A DNA stretch of 64,000 nucleotides from Halorientalis pallida (GCF_004118325.1 NZ_RDFA01000007.1:62001-126000), one strand, 5' to 3'. Numbered from the stretch's first letter, positions 6,597 to 15,705 are shown. Program-made: numbers and translations. The notes: a model not told the origin generated them from the sequence alone.

Positions 6597-9038
6597 TCAC
6601 TCGCGGACGACGACGAACACGACGAGCAGACCGAGCGCGACGACGCCGTAGGCCGCCACGCTCAGGTCTGCGAGCCCGGGCCCTGCTGGGTCAGCAGATG
6701 TTGCAACCAACGACCGGTCATCACTTGATGCCGCTGGCGTTAGTTCGCTCGGGTCGGCAGGTATTAAAGACTCGGGAGCTGTTGCTGTGGGCTCACTTAT
6801 GTTCGCCGCTACGGTTCTGTTTGCTTGGTGACCACCGGTCCCATTCTCCAGTGTGTCTGCACCCTGACTTGGTTTCGTAATCGTCGCTGTATCCGAGACA
6901 GCCGAGCCGTCCTGTCGGTACACGATGTCCGATTGTCGGACGTTGGTCGGCTTGGCTTCCGATATGTTGTAGTACGGGACTGCAACTAGAGTCTTCGACC
7001 CGTTCCACTCCTTTCTTACAGGAACCCTTATGTCATCATGCCTGCCAGGTGTGAGTTTTCCGCTTATCCCGACGACGGCACCGGACGAACTGCCGTTTCT
7101 GAGTGCGAGGTAACCACCGTGTGAGAGTCTTACTGAAGAGATGCTGATAGCGTCGGTTTGGATCTGTTGTTTGTCAAACGAAACTGACGCACGCAGGGCA
7201 TCGCCGACAATGCCGACGGTGTCCTCATTTGGGATGTCCGTCATGTTAAGCCGAAACGTTATATTCTGGCTCACATCATTAAAATCGAACGTCGATTCAA
7301 ATGTCTGCTCAGGGGTGACTTCGGCAGTTGTCCGCTTCAGAAACGGATCAGCCCCCTTACTTTTTGCCTGAATCTCGAGCTCAGTCCCGGGAGCTACGGA
7401 GGTACTCCCTTTGATTGACTGATCAAACTCACTCTGAACGGTGATCATGTTGCTTTTGTACTGGAAGTCAACAACTCTTTTAACTGCCTCAAATGTCGTC
7501 TCAGATGTCTTATCAGCTTCAACCAGTGATCCGCTTTTTAATAGCGTCAGTTCTGCGCTGAACTGGTCACCCGCCACCAAGGTATTTTTATTTTTGGCCT
7601 GTCCGTCATGGAAAATCAGTTTATTAGTCCGCCCTAGCAGATACACTACCTCGTTTTTTTCGTCACTGAACAATTCAAGTCTGTCTCTGCGAATCGTCTC
7701 GCGGAGGTCCAAAATCTTGGCTGTCTGGTTGTTTTTTGGATTTTGCTGTCTAATTGTGAGTGAAAATGCTGACGCGTTGTGTGCGAGCAGTTGCTGAAGT
7801 GGATCGTCTCCTGTTGACAAAACACCTGAGAGTCCGCTCTTATAAATACCTATGACGAGTACATCTCCCACTGCAATAGCTTCGCGATCATACTCATCCA
7901 TGACTGCACTCCTGACATCTGATGCGGTGTAATATTCGTCAAACTCTTGTTGAGGAGCGGTCTGAGTCCAAACTCTCGTGTTGGACAATGGTTTGATTTC
8001 GAGGGAAGATTTATCAGTTTGCTTTCCATCAACGCTTATTCTCAGCGTGTAGGTTCCCGGATCAACCGAATTGAGGAGTGGAGTCGACTGGTTCAACTGC
8101 CCTGACAGAATCTTATCGTCGGAACTGACCGTCGAAGCGGCACTGACAGCAGTTCCTCTGATTCCCGCTTCGTACTGATTCCCGTAGCGGCCCAGCGTGA
8201 ACGTGTTCAGTCTGAGCCTAATAATATCATCCTCTCTACCATTCCGAATCGTGAACGACCCGCTGTAGCCGCCACTGTTGGAAGCGATGTGTACTTTCAT
8301 TCGAGTCGACACCCTTGTTCGGATCGGAATCTTGGCCACGCCACCGCGAGTGACCTTGATTTTCCCGCCCACGAAAGTTGGCGACGCACTAGTGACTGAC
8401 TCTGGCGAACTATTGTTTGGCGATATTACGCGTACCGTTGCTGTTGCCGCCTCCCTAGTACCCTTGACTGTAAACTCAAACTCGTAAGTCCCCGCCTGGA
8501 TACTTGAGAAGTCGACATTGATACTCGGCGTTTTCTCAATTACCCGGAACTCTACCCTGCCGCCCTCGTTTATAAAAGCATCTTTCTGTTCAGCAAGCAG
8601 TTCCCGGATCGTTTCGGCGTCCAATCCATCTGCCGTAACAGTGACGTTATGCCTGCCCTCGCTCCGGCTAAGCTCCAACACCGTTGTGTTCTGTGCGGCG
8701 ACTCCGGGACTGAATGTTGCCTTCAGTGGTGCCGGTCCGTCAGGTGTTGGGCTGGATGTTGGTTCGTCAGGTGTTGGGCTGGATGTTGGTTCGTCAGGTG
8801 TTGGGCTGGATGTTGGTTCGTCAGGTGTTGGGCTGGATGTTGGTTCGTCAGGTGTTGGGCTGGATGTTGGTTCGTCAGGTGTTGGGCTGGATGTTGGTTC
8901 GTCAGGTGTTGCGGTGGCGGTCACCTCGTCGTTGGCTGCCGTCGTCGATCCGACGGTTCCTGCCGTCCCTGCGACGGTGGCTATCACTAAGAGTGCCAGC
9001 AAACAGAGCCCGCGTAGTTTGTCACTTCTGACCCCCAT
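6597..9038 (-). CDS. Secreted surface glycoprotein (BGTF-type domain, repeat-bearing)
   Basis: A large cell-surface protein, 813 residues from the ATG at 9038. That start gives MGVRSDKLRGLCLLALLV, the haloarchaeal S-layer type Sec signal peptide; an in-frame ATG at 9071 would only add 11 polar residues. A linker follows, built of six perfect copies of a nine-residue Pro-Thr-Ser-Asp-Glu unit (about residues 46-99). A domain like those of haloarchaeal surface glycoproteins comes next ('FVGGKIKVTRGGVAKIPI', then the 'YSGSFTIRNGRED' strand). More beta-rich sequence follows, and a single C-terminal helix (VAAYGVVALGLLVVFVVVRE) anchors it. There is no PGF motif before the anchor, so archaeosortase processing is not expected. 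N-glycosylation sequons are abundant, making it a plausible target of the glycan made in this region. Not recognised beyond family level. Confidence 0.8.
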   Translation of the reverse strand: MGVRSDKLRGLCLLALLVIATVAGTAGTVGSTTAANDEVTATATPDEPTSSPTPDEPTSSPTPDEPTSSPTPDEPTSSPTPDEPTSSPTPDEPTSSPTPDGPAPLKATFSPGVAAQNTTVLELSRSEGRHNVTVTADGLDAETIRELLAEQKDAFINEGGRVEFRVIEKTPSINVDFSSIQAGTYEFEFTVKGTREAATATVRVISPNNSSPESVTSASPTFVGGKIKVTRGGVAKIPIRTRVSTRMKVHIASNSGGYSGSFTIRNGREDDIIRLRLNTFTLGRYGNQYEAGIRGTAVSAASTVSSDDKILSGQLNQSTPLLNSVDPGTYTLRISVDGKQTDKSSLEIKPLSNTRVWTQTAPQQEFDEYYTASDVRSAVMDEYDREAIAVGDVLVIGIYKSGLSGVLSTGDDPLQQLLAHNASAFSLTIRQQNPKNNQTAKILDLRETIRRDRLELFSDEKNEVVYLLGRTNKLIFHDGQAKNKNTLVAGDQFSAELTLLKSGSLVEADKTSETTFEAVKRVVDFQYKSNMITVQSEFDQSIKGSTSVAPGTELEIQAKSKGADPFLKRTTAEVTPEQTFESTFDFNDVSQNITFRLNMTDIPNEDTVGIVGDALRASVSFDKQQIQTDAISISSVRLSHGGYLALRNGSSSGAVVGISGKLTPGRHDDIRVPVRKEWNGSKTLVAVPYYNISEAKPTNVRQSDIVYRQDGSAVSDTATITKPSQGADTLENGTGGHQANRTVAANISEPTATAPESLIPADPSELTPAASSDDRSLVATSADPAGPGLADLSVAAYGVVALGLLVVFVVVRE
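8740..8901 (-). repeat. Six perfect 27-bp tandem repeats within the surface protein gene
   Basis: Units of exactly 27 bp at 8740, 8767, 8794, 8821, 8848 and 8875 are identical at the DNA level, with a partial seventh from 8902. Each encodes PTSSPTPDE or a rotation of it. Identity at silent sites shows recent copy-number change by slippage or recombination. Confidence 0.95.
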
Positions 9039-9223
9039 TGCCGTGTCTCGGCACCGAACTTGCGTCCCCACCCAAGCCGTGCCAGATTCGTGTTTACTGT
9101 AATTCGTGTAACTCCTTAGTATATTCGGTCCGTGTATACTCCGACATCCCTGACGCGATCACAAGTCGAATTTGGGGCTCCAGGTGGATTCCGACACGTA
9201 TGTGGCGACAGGTTCTCTCCGGA

Positions 9224-10381
9224 TCAGTACGTCAACCGCTTTCGTAGCAGTTCACCGTCCAGTTGAACCCCGGCTAACCGGTCGGCGATCAACTCCCCTG
9301 CACCCCCGTAGTCGTAGGGATTCTCGCAGTCGGCTACCCGGTCTCGAACCTTCTCGTCGGTGAGACAGCGCTCGATAGCCGTCTCGATGGCGTCGGCGTC
9401 GTGTTCGACCGAGAGCGTGTTGGCTGCCCGTTCTCGGCCCGCCTGTCGCGGGCCTACGTCGACGACAGGGAGTTTAAACAGGGGTGCTTCGATGATCCCG
9501 CTGGAGGAGTTGCCGACCATCGCGTCTGCGATATTCATGCAACCCAGAAAGTCCGCTCGCGGCATCGAGCGAAACGTGCGGAACCCGTCGGTCGCGTCGT
9601 GGGACTCGATGGCCCCGACGATTCGCTGTCCGCCAGCGTCCGAGTTAGGGTAGACGAGGACGATCTGTGCATCCACCGCGTCGAGTGCGTCCAGCGTCGC
9701 GCGCATCTGTTGGCCGGCCGCCCCGGGTTCGGTCGTGATCGGATGCTGGACGGCGAGCACTACCGGTTCGTCGGGTTCGAGGTCGTACCGATCCATGATC
9801 GTATCCGGGTCGGTATAACGTTCCTCGCGGATCGCGTCGAGTCCGGGCGCGCCGACGGTCGTGATCCGCCAGGGTTCCTCGCCGAGCTTTTCGATTCGCT
9901 CGGCGCTTCGCTCCGAGACCGGGAAGTGGAGGTGAGCGAACTTCGTCAGCGCGTGGCGAATGCTGTCGTCGATGATCGCTCCCCGCATGGCGTCGCCGCC
10001 GTGAATATGGGCGACAGGGATATTCATGTGTGCGGCGGCGACGCCGCCGGCGAAAGCTTCGTCGCGATCTCCGAGGACGAGGACTACATCGGGATCGAGA
10101 TCGTCGAGCGCGCCCGCGATCCCCGTAAGGCCGACGCCGAGCGACTGGGCCATCGCGGTCCCGGAGTCCCCGGACAACTGCATGTGGACGCGCCGATCCA
10201 CGTCGAACCCGTCGGCCGTGATCTCCTCGACGGTGTACCCGTGTTCCGGCGAGAGGTGCATCCCCGTGGCGATCAGCGAAAGCGAGAGGTCCTCGCGATC
10301 CCGGATCGCTTCCATGGCTGGCTTGAGGAGGCCGTACTCTGCGCGCGTGCCCGTGACGACGGTGATGGTACGAGCCGTCAT
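9224..10381 (-). CDS. neuC: UDP-N-acetylglucosamine 2-epimerase, hydrolysing (NeuC/LegG)
   Basis: A 385-residue GT-B-fold epimerase/hydrolase that releases UDP while inverting C2 of a UDP- or GDP-linked N-acetyl amino sugar, giving the ManNAc-type precursor for nonulosonic acid synthesis. Visible motifs: TVVTGTRAEYGLLKP at the N terminus, VLGDRDEAFAGGVAAAH, VAHIHGGD, and GNSSSGIIEAP, the UDP-binding Ser cluster near 300. Length is normal for NeuC. The ATG at 10381 is chosen over 10405 because TVVTG sits five residues in and only 1 nt separates it from the upstream gene's stop. It forms an operon with the PIG-L deacetylase and NeuB. Whether it is NeuC or LegG depends on the substrate; the dehydratase and aminotransferase at 43.6-45.8 kb favour LegG. 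Confidence 0.92.
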   Translation of the reverse strand: MTARTITVVTGTRAEYGLLKPAMEAIRDREDLSLSLIATGMHLSPEHGYTVEEITADGFDVDRRVHMQLSGDSGTAMAQSLGVGLTGIAGALDDLDPDVVLVLGDRDEAFAGGVAAAHMNIPVAHIHGGDAMRGAIIDDSIRHALTKFAHLHFPVSERSAERIEKLGEEPWRITTVGAPGLDAIREERYTDPDTIMDRYDLEPDEPVVLAVQHPITTEPGAAGQQMRATLDALDAVDAQIVLVYPNSDAGGQRIVGAIESHDATDGFRTFRSMPRADFLGCMNIADAMVGNSSSGIIEAPLFKLPVVDVGPRQAGRERAANTLSVEHDADAIETAIERCLTDEKVRDRVADCENPYDYGGAGELIADRLAGVQLDGELLRKRLTY

Positions 10382-10382
10382 C

Positions 10383-11051
10383 TCAAACCTCGCTCGCGTA
10401 TTCACGCAGGAGCGCGAAGGCTTCGGCAGCCTCGAACCCTGCTTCTGTCCCGCGTGTCCTCGCTCGTGCGCGGACGGCCCGCTCGGAGCGTGGATGCGGG
10501 TAAGGCCGCCGTTCCATATCGTAGGCGTCGAAGGCCCCGACTTTCGTGTCGAGGTGGTCGGTCACGTCGACGTACACCGTCGGCGCGAACCGGTCGCCGG
10601 CGGCCCACTCGGTGCCGGAGGGAGTCTCGTAGGCGAGGATGCGCTCGACGCCGGCGCCCGGTCTGACCGCCACCATCGTCGACTCGGCGACGGCGACGTG
10701 ATCCTGGTTGACATCGTCTTGTGTGTGCGTGTAAACCACGTCAGGCCCGATCGACTCGACGCAGTCCTCGATCACGGCGTTGACCTCGACGTGTGGCGTC
10801 GAATCGAGGCGCATGTCCGGCAGTTCGCCGAAGTGGAGCGTCTCGACCCCGAGCCGCTCGCCGCACTCTTCGGCGGCGTCGACTTTCTCCTCGACGAGTT
10901 CGAGATCGTCGTACTGGGCCGTCACACCCTCGGTGACTATCAGGACGTGGACCTCGTGGCCGGCCGCGGCGTGCTTGGCGAGGGTTCCGCCCGCACCGAG
11001 GACTTCGTCGTCGGGGTGTGCTGCGACGCACAGGACAGTCCGGCCGGTCAT
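10383..11051 (-). CDS. PIG-L family N-deacetylase
   Basis: A 222-residue zinc-dependent LmbE/PIG-L deacetylase. The signature AAHPDDEVLGAGGTLA lies at 9-24, with His and two Asp as metal and base residues; TEGVTAQYD and 'VYTHTQDDVNQDHVAVAEST' supply the second His-containing motif. These enzymes remove N-acetyl from GlcNAc-type sugars. Here it lies between NeuC and NeuB, overlapping the latter by 4 nt. It is therefore probably a pathway enzyme that frees an amino group on the nonulosonate precursor, possibly for later N-formylation by the proteins near 50-53 kb. The exact step is inferred, not shown. Confidence 0.88.
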   Translation of the reverse strand: MTGRTVLCVAAHPDDEVLGAGGTLAKHAAAGHEVHVLIVTEGVTAQYDDLELVEEKVDAAEECGERLGVETLHFGELPDMRLDSTPHVEVNAVIEDCVESIGPDVVYTHTQDDVNQDHVAVAESTMVAVRPGAGVERILAYETPSGTEWAAGDRFAPTVYVDVTDHLDTKVGAFDAYDMERRPYPHPRSERAVRARARTRGTEAGFEAAEAFALLREYASEV

Positions 11052-12106
11052 TCGAGATCGGCCTCCGTGATTGGATCGTCTCGGTCGAGCGCTGTCGTGG
11101 TTCGCCGTCCGAGTACGTCGTCGACTTCGCTCGGCTGAATGCCGGCCTCGGGACGTTTGACGGCCAGATCCTCCCGGGTCAGTACCCTTCCAGCGTCTAT
11201 CGACCGTGCAGCGTGGAGGCTTTTGCGTATGGGGAAGACGTTCTCTCTCTCGCTCTCTGTGGGTCGTTTCTCGGGGTTCCCGCGAGCGAGTGCGGCCTGT
11301 CGCGCCAGCGTGACTGCACGGTCGAACTCGTCGGGTTCGAGCGAGGCGTGATGATCTGGGCCGGGCAGTGATCGATCGAGCGTGAGGTGCTTCTCGACGA
11401 TTAGTGCTCCCGCCGCCGTCGCGAACGCGGGCATCCCGACCAGCGTCGTGTGGTCGGAGTAGCCAACCGGTACATCGAACGCATCGGCCATCTGCTCCAT
11501 CGCCCGAAGGTTGACTTCGTCTACGTCTGCGGGGTATGCAGTGGTGCAGTGGAGCAACGCCACGTCCGCGTCCGGATCCGCTTCTCGAACCACGTCGAGT
11601 GCAGCCCGAATCTCGTCTATCCGTCCCATGCCCGTGCTGACGATCATCGGTCGCCCCAATTCGGCGACGTGGCGGAGGAGTGGGTGGTTGGTCAACTCAC
11701 CAGAACCGAGTTTGATCGCCGGCACGGACAGCGAATCGAGCAAGTCGGCACTCTCCGGGTCGAAGGGCGTCGACAGGAAGGTGATTCCCTGCTCGCGGCA
11801 GTATTCTTGGAGTTCGAGGTGATCTTCGCGAGTGAGTTCGTACCGTTCGAGCAGATCGGACTGGGATTCTACGTCTGTGGTGTCGTCCTGGTACGCCGCT
11901 GTCGGTGCCGATTGGGCGACGAGTCGGTCGGCCGTGAACGTCTGGAACTTCACTGCATCTGCACCGCTATCGGCCGCCGCGTCGATCAACTTCCTCGCGC
12001 GGGCGATGTCCCCGTTGTGGTTGACTCCCCCCTCCGCGATGAGGTATACGGAGCCGGCGTCGATCGACCCCGGTCCGATGGTGAAGCTCGTCTCTGATGC
12101 CCCCAT
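11048..12106 (-). CDS. neuB: N-acetylneuraminate/legionaminate synthase (NeuB/LegI)
   Basis: A 352-residue nonulosonate synthase that condenses phosphoenolpyruvate with a 6-carbon N-acyl amino sugar. The TIM-barrel domain (about 20-275) shows LIAEGGVNHNGD, AVKFQTFTADRLV, FLSTPFDPES, KLGSGELTNHPLL, VSTGMG, 'LLHCTTAYP', GYSDHT and EKHLTLDR. The C-terminal SAF antifreeze-like domain begins near 290 (RKSLHAARSIDAG). All elements of an active NeuB are present. It is the first gene of the minus-strand neuB-PIG-L-neuC operon. Sequence alone does not separate Neu5Ac, legionaminate and pseudaminate synthases; the pathway context argues for legionaminate. Confidence 0.93.
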   Translation of the reverse strand: MGASETSFTIGPGSIDAGSVYLIAEGGVNHNGDIARARKLIDAAADSGADAVKFQTFTADRLVAQSAPTAAYQDDTTDVESQSDLLERYELTREDHLELQEYCREQGITFLSTPFDPESADLLDSLSVPAIKLGSGELTNHPLLRHVAELGRPMIVSTGMGRIDEIRAALDVVREADPDADVALLHCTTAYPADVDEVNLRAMEQMADAFDVPVGYSDHTTLVGMPAFATAAGALIVEKHLTLDRSLPGPDHHASLEPDEFDRAVTLARQAALARGNPEKRPTESERENVFPIRKSLHAARSIDAGRVLTREDLAVKRPEAGIQPSEVDDVLGRRTTTALDRDDPITEADLE

Positions 12107-12240
12107 TCTCTTTGTTTACCTGCAACGTGCCAGCACAGTAGTCGTTTCGTTGTCGAAAAAAGCCGTGACCGGTCTTTCCCTCGCTACGTCACGATCGCTC
12201 CGACAACTGAGCGGCTCGTAGCCGGATCCTCTCAGACAGC

Positions 12241-12248
12241 TTATTTAT
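12241..12248 (+). promoter_or_regulatory. TATA-like box that questions the start of the next gene
   Basis: TTATTTAT ends on the ATG at 12247 and is centred about 29 nt before an in-frame GTG at 12274. In haloarchaea a TATA box at this spacing usually marks a leaderless start, so the GTG may be the true start of the GT2 gene. Confidence 0.4.
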
Positions 12249-12966
12249 GTTGGGGGATATAATATTCAGAAGTGTGATCCTGCGTCCTCTCTCTGCTGAT
12301 TCGCCGTCTGCGTCGATCGTCATTCCGACACTCCCGTCTCGGGACCATAGCTCGGTCGTCGAGTCGCTTCGGAGGCAAACCGTCGAGAACTTCGAGGTCA
12401 TCCTGGTGAATTCGGACGAGTTGGACGTGTGTGAAGCACGTAATGCGGGGATTGTAGAGGCCGACTCTGACATCATTCTGTTTACCGATGACGATTGTTA
12501 CGCACCGGCAACCTGGGTCGAGACTGCACTCTCCAGATTCGAAAACGACGATATCGTCCTCCTGGAGGGGACCGTCGACGTTCATTCGCCGGGCCCACGT
12601 CATTACATCGGAGCGAATCTGGGGGTCGATCGTGATGCAGCCAGACGGATCGGTGGATTCGACTCCCGGTTCGCCGGGTGGCGAGACGACACCGAATTCG
12701 GGTATCGGATGGAATCGGCGCTCGGATTGGACGCCATCCAGTACGACCCTGACTGGGAGATGCTCCATCCGGGCGAGTTCGGTTCACGACGGAAACTCCT
12801 GAACGAGATGCGATTCAAACTCCTCTATCCGCGGCGAATGCACGATCTCATCACGACGCCTGACGAACCGCTGAGAGAACTGTACGTTTCGACACGGCGG
12901 GAGTGGTATCGGATCTGTGGACGTCTGTACGAAACCCTCCTGTACTCGAGACCTGAACCCTTGTAA
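12247..12966 (+). CDS. GT2 family glycosyltransferase (GT-A)
   Basis: A 239-residue inverting transferase of the GT2 clan (230 residues if the GTG at 12274 is used). The GT-A core shows SIVIPTLPSRDHSSVVESL, 'ARNAGIVEADSDIILFTDDDCY' with the metal-binding DDD at about 79-81, and the acceptor-side 'GGFDSRFAGWRDDTEFGYRM', with the conserved ED/DD-like motif at the base position. No membrane segments. It is divergent from neuB across about 140 nt and convergent with the pyruvyl-transferase gene, so it is probably part of the same glycan pathway. Donor unknown. Confidence 0.82.
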   Translation: MLGDIIFRSVILRPLSADSPSASIVIPTLPSRDHSSVVESLRRQTVENFEVILVNSDELDVCEARNAGIVEADSDIILFTDDDCYAPATWVETALSRFENDDIVLLEGTVDVHSPGPRHYIGANLGVDRDAARRIGGFDSRFAGWRDDTEFGYRMESALGLDAIQYDPDWEMLHPGEFGSRRKLLNEMRFKLLYPRRMHDLITTPDEPLRELYVSTRREWYRICGRLYETLLYSRPEPL

Positions 12967-12987
12967 CACACTCAAGATGCGGCCGGC

Positions 12988-14154
12988 TCAATCTAAGGCT
13001 GACTGCAAAAACGGTTGCATTCCTGTTTCGTATGTTTCGTCGATCGTCTTCCGGATAGCTGTCAACATCGGCCACCCGTTCGATCGTTGATTTTGAATCA
13101 TCGATATGGTTTCTTCAACTGCTTCCGGTCGTGCGTTCCCCTTCAGTGAACTATATTCTGCGAGCACGTTGGTGAGTCCAACCTTGTTGGCCAGTGCGTG
13201 TGCCATGTGAATCGGAGTTGAATCCGCGAACCGGCGAGGAAGTCCCCTGTATGCAGTCGAGTACTCCGATTCGAAGGCCCGTATGCCTCCTCCACCGAAC
13301 GTTTCAGTCAGTCCTCGTCCACGGGAATCTTCCTCGAGTAGTATCGATGGCCGCCTGTATCGAAGGTGGGCAAGATGGCCGTGATATCGGTACCCGACGT
13401 GGAGATCTGTCCTCTTGTACAGCGATAGATTGTCGGTCTCGTGGCTCGCATAGTGGATTTCCCATCCTGCTTTCTTTGCGGCAGCACATATCTCTCGATC
13501 TCGCTCCAACGGCGCGGCGTGCAGAGAAACGATCCGTCTTGCGTCGGGAAACTCGTTGGTGAGTTCGCGCAGAAGGCTCTTTGCCTGCTCGACGTACTGC
13601 CACGAATGGGGAGTGGTAAACACTACCTGTTCGACACTCTGTGGGCGGTGAAATTCGTCTCCTAACCGCTCGAGGGCATACCATGCCGGATCGCCCGTGA
13701 GGACGGTATCGTACCCGTTTTGCTCGAGTACCTCACCGACCCACGCATCACGGACGGGGATCGTCTCGTCGGGGCACGCCGGGACGACACGGTCGATAAA
13801 CGACCGTGTCTCCGAACCGAACACCTGTCTCCGGAGTTCGACCCGGTCTCCCGGAAAAAACGAATAGCAAGAGGCGATCGGGATAATCGGGGGCTCTACT
13901 GTTGTGAGATCTTCGGCGATCCGATACTGAGACGGTCTTATCTGGCGTTGCTCTATCTCGAAACCGAACAGCAGAATTGCATCGGCTTCGTTTATATCGT
14001 CGAGCCTCGATGTGAAGTCTTCCCGTTTGAAATAAACCTCGAACTCACGGAGGCCGTGAATGTCTTCGATCAACTCTATCGTGACCTCCACAAGTAACTG
14101 ATCGCCAACGTTGCCGCTCGCATGCCGGGGACAGGGAGAGAGGCCGACCAACAT
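12988..14154 (-). CDS. Polysaccharide pyruvyl transferase family protein
   Basis: A 388-residue protein of the PssM/WcaK/CsaB polysaccharide pyruvyl transferase family, which add a pyruvate ketal from PEP to sugar hydroxyls; some members act as other transferases. Matching points are the N-terminal GNVGDQLL loop, 'AILLFGFEIEQRQ', 'IPIASCYSFF', 'VPVRDAWVGEVL'-like and 'VLTGDPAWYAL' strands, and the late 'GYRYHGHLAHLRYRRPSILL' with the conserved R-x-H-x-x-H pattern. The start follows no clear ribosome site. It is upstream of nothing on this strand until neuB and is preceded by the GT-B gene at 14263-15705, likely co-transcribed. It would put a negative charge on a surface glycan. Confidence 0.8.
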   Translation of the reverse strand: MLVGLSPCPRHASGNVGDQLLVEVTIELIEDIHGLREFEVYFKREDFTSRLDDINEADAILLFGFEIEQRQIRPSQYRIAEDLTTVEPPIIPIASCYSFFPGDRVELRRQVFGSETRSFIDRVVPACPDETIPVRDAWVGEVLEQNGYDTVLTGDPAWYALERLGDEFHRPQSVEQVVFTTPHSWQYVEQAKSLLRELTNEFPDARRIVSLHAAPLERDREICAAAKKAGWEIHYASHETDNLSLYKRTDLHVGYRYHGHLAHLRYRRPSILLEEDSRGRGLTETFGGGGIRAFESEYSTAYRGLPRRFADSTPIHMAHALANKVGLTNVLAEYSSLKGNARPEAVEETISMIQNQRSNGWPMLTAIRKTIDETYETGMQPFLQSALD

Positions 14155-14262
14155 GTTCCCTTTCTATCTGGTGGAAAAAGTGCAACCGTCAAATAGGTTC
14201 GCTACCCACGCTCGGATCCGATGCATATGGTGACGTCTCTACCACGAATACCAGGGTCTCCC

Positions 14263-15705
14263 CTATTTCCCGTCCGACAGCGTGATATCCAAATCGAGGT
14301 CGTGTGCTGTCTGGATGTCTCTGACTGCTTCGACGAAATTCCGGTGTGGATTGGGAGCGAAGAACGCCGCAGAATCGACTCGTGGCTGCTGTCGTTCGGT
14401 AAGTGTGGTAGCCAGTTCTTCCGGGCTGCTGACTAGCTGCGCGTATCCTGTCGTAACAAGGTCTTCGAGCTCTTCGACACCGGGGAGGTCGTACAGATAC
14501 GTCGTGAGTCCAAACCCGAGCCCCTCGTATACCGCCGTCGAATAGACGCCGACCTGGGCGTACGCGTCGGCGAAGAGTTCGTATAGGTCCGGGCCCGATT
14601 TGCCGACGACTCGGAGGTCGGACTCTCTCAACCAAGGGTAGTCCGCTTGCCACCGACCATACTCGCCCGGATGGAGCTTGTAGACGATATTTGAGTCGTC
14701 GATGGATGGGTGGCGGCTCAGTTCCAGTGCCGCTTTCGAGAGTTTCTCGCCGACGTTTCCCTGTGAGATAAACACGACATCGTCCCCAGTAGTCGTATTC
14801 GAGAATCGTTCCCGTTGCCGGTCGAAGTGACCGTACCCGATTGCCCGAATCTTGTCGTCTTGGATCGGCAAATCGACCCTGTCGTTCCAGTACTCTCCGA
14901 AAGAAAAGAAATAATCTGGAAACGTCTCTTTCGTCCTGAAGCCGGGAAACCCATACTCGTACTGCGCAAGGATACCGTGCTGGAGTTCGACGACCGGGAT
15001 GTCGAGTTCGTTACACACTTCGACGAACGTCTCTTTCTGGAAGCTGACGACGACGAAGACCATCGCCGGATCGATCCGTTCGAGGAGTTTTCGATACGAC
15101 GACCGTGTCGATGCCCGGAGTGCGAGACGAAACGATGCACGTTCGGAAATGTCGACCGACACGTCGAATTCCTCGTTGAACCGCTCACTGAGGGCTTCGA
15201 GTGCTGTCCGTTGAGGTTTCGGAATGTCACCACTCGCGATCCCGAGTGAACGCTTGATCGTGCTCATATATTCGATTCGGTCGAGATATCGGAATCTTTC
15301 GGTTTGGACGGGACGCAGGTGTCCGTTCAAATGAGGCTCTTCGAGGTGGAGATAGTCGAAATCGAGTCGCTCGTACAGTGGATCACAGAACAGGTCCCAG
15401 TAGTGACCCTCTTCGAGTTGTTTGCGTCGCTCGAACCCCCAGAACAGGAAGTCGTGTGAGTCAGCGCGGTAGGGATTACGATAGACGGCGTTTCTCGCGA
15501 GCAGATATCCACCCTTCAGCAAATTCGAAATAGATTTTTCGACTTTCTGGACCTCCTGACCCCACTCGCCAGTCTGTTGGAGTATCTCGCGAAAGACCGG
15601 TAACCGAACTCGCTCCCAGACTGGAACGCCATCCACCGTTATCGAGAATGGGTCCAGCTCCGATTCGATCCGGAGAAAGCGATCGTACAACTCCGAGTAG
15701 CCCAT
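14263..15705 (-). CDS. GT-B transferase, polysialyltransferase/CDP-glycerol-transferase-like
   Basis: A 480-residue soluble protein I recognise only at fold level. The C-terminal half has features of the capsule/teichoic GT-B group: 'VVELQHGILAQYEYG', 'VVFISQGNVGEKLSKAAL', 'VYKLHPGEYGRW' and 'VGVYSTAVYEGLGFG', where the H-P and S-T-A-x-x-E motifs match the CMP/CDP-binding site of bacterial polysialyltransferases and glycerophosphotransferases. The N-terminal 150 residues look family-specific. The position, two genes from neuB and next to a sialidase, makes it a candidate for the transferase that uses the CMP-activated nonulosonate. It could instead be a phosphosugar transferase. A TATA-like box at 15736-15745 precedes it. 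Confidence 0.6.
   Translation of the reverse strand: MGYSELYDRFLRIESELDPFSITVDGVPVWERVRLPVFREILQQTGEWGQEVQKVEKSISNLLKGGYLLARNAVYRNPYRADSHDFLFWGFERRKQLEEGHYWDLFCDPLYERLDFDYLHLEEPHLNGHLRPVQTERFRYLDRIEYMSTIKRSLGIASGDIPKPQRTALEALSERFNEEFDVSVDISERASFRLALRASTRSSYRKLLERIDPAMVFVVVSFQKETFVEVCNELDIPVVELQHGILAQYEYGFPGFRTKETFPDYFFSFGEYWNDRVDLPIQDDKIRAIGYGHFDRQRERFSNTTTGDDVVFISQGNVGEKLSKAALELSRHPSIDDSNIVYKLHPGEYGRWQADYPWLRESDLRVVGKSGPDLYELFADAYAQVGVYSTAVYEGLGFGLTTYLYDLPGVEELEDLVTTGYAQLVSSPEELATTLTERQQPRVDSAAFFAPNPHRNFVEAVRDIQTAHDLDLDITLSDGK

Noticed and set aside
8740-8901. Regular 27-bp repeats as a CRISPR array
   Set aside because: The units are directly adjacent with no spacers and lie in frame inside a surface protein gene.
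10383-11051. PIG-L protein as a mycothiol/bacillithiol enzyme
   Set aside because: It lies within the neuC-neuB operon with 1-4 nt junctions, and haloarchaea use gamma-glutamylcysteine instead of those thiols.
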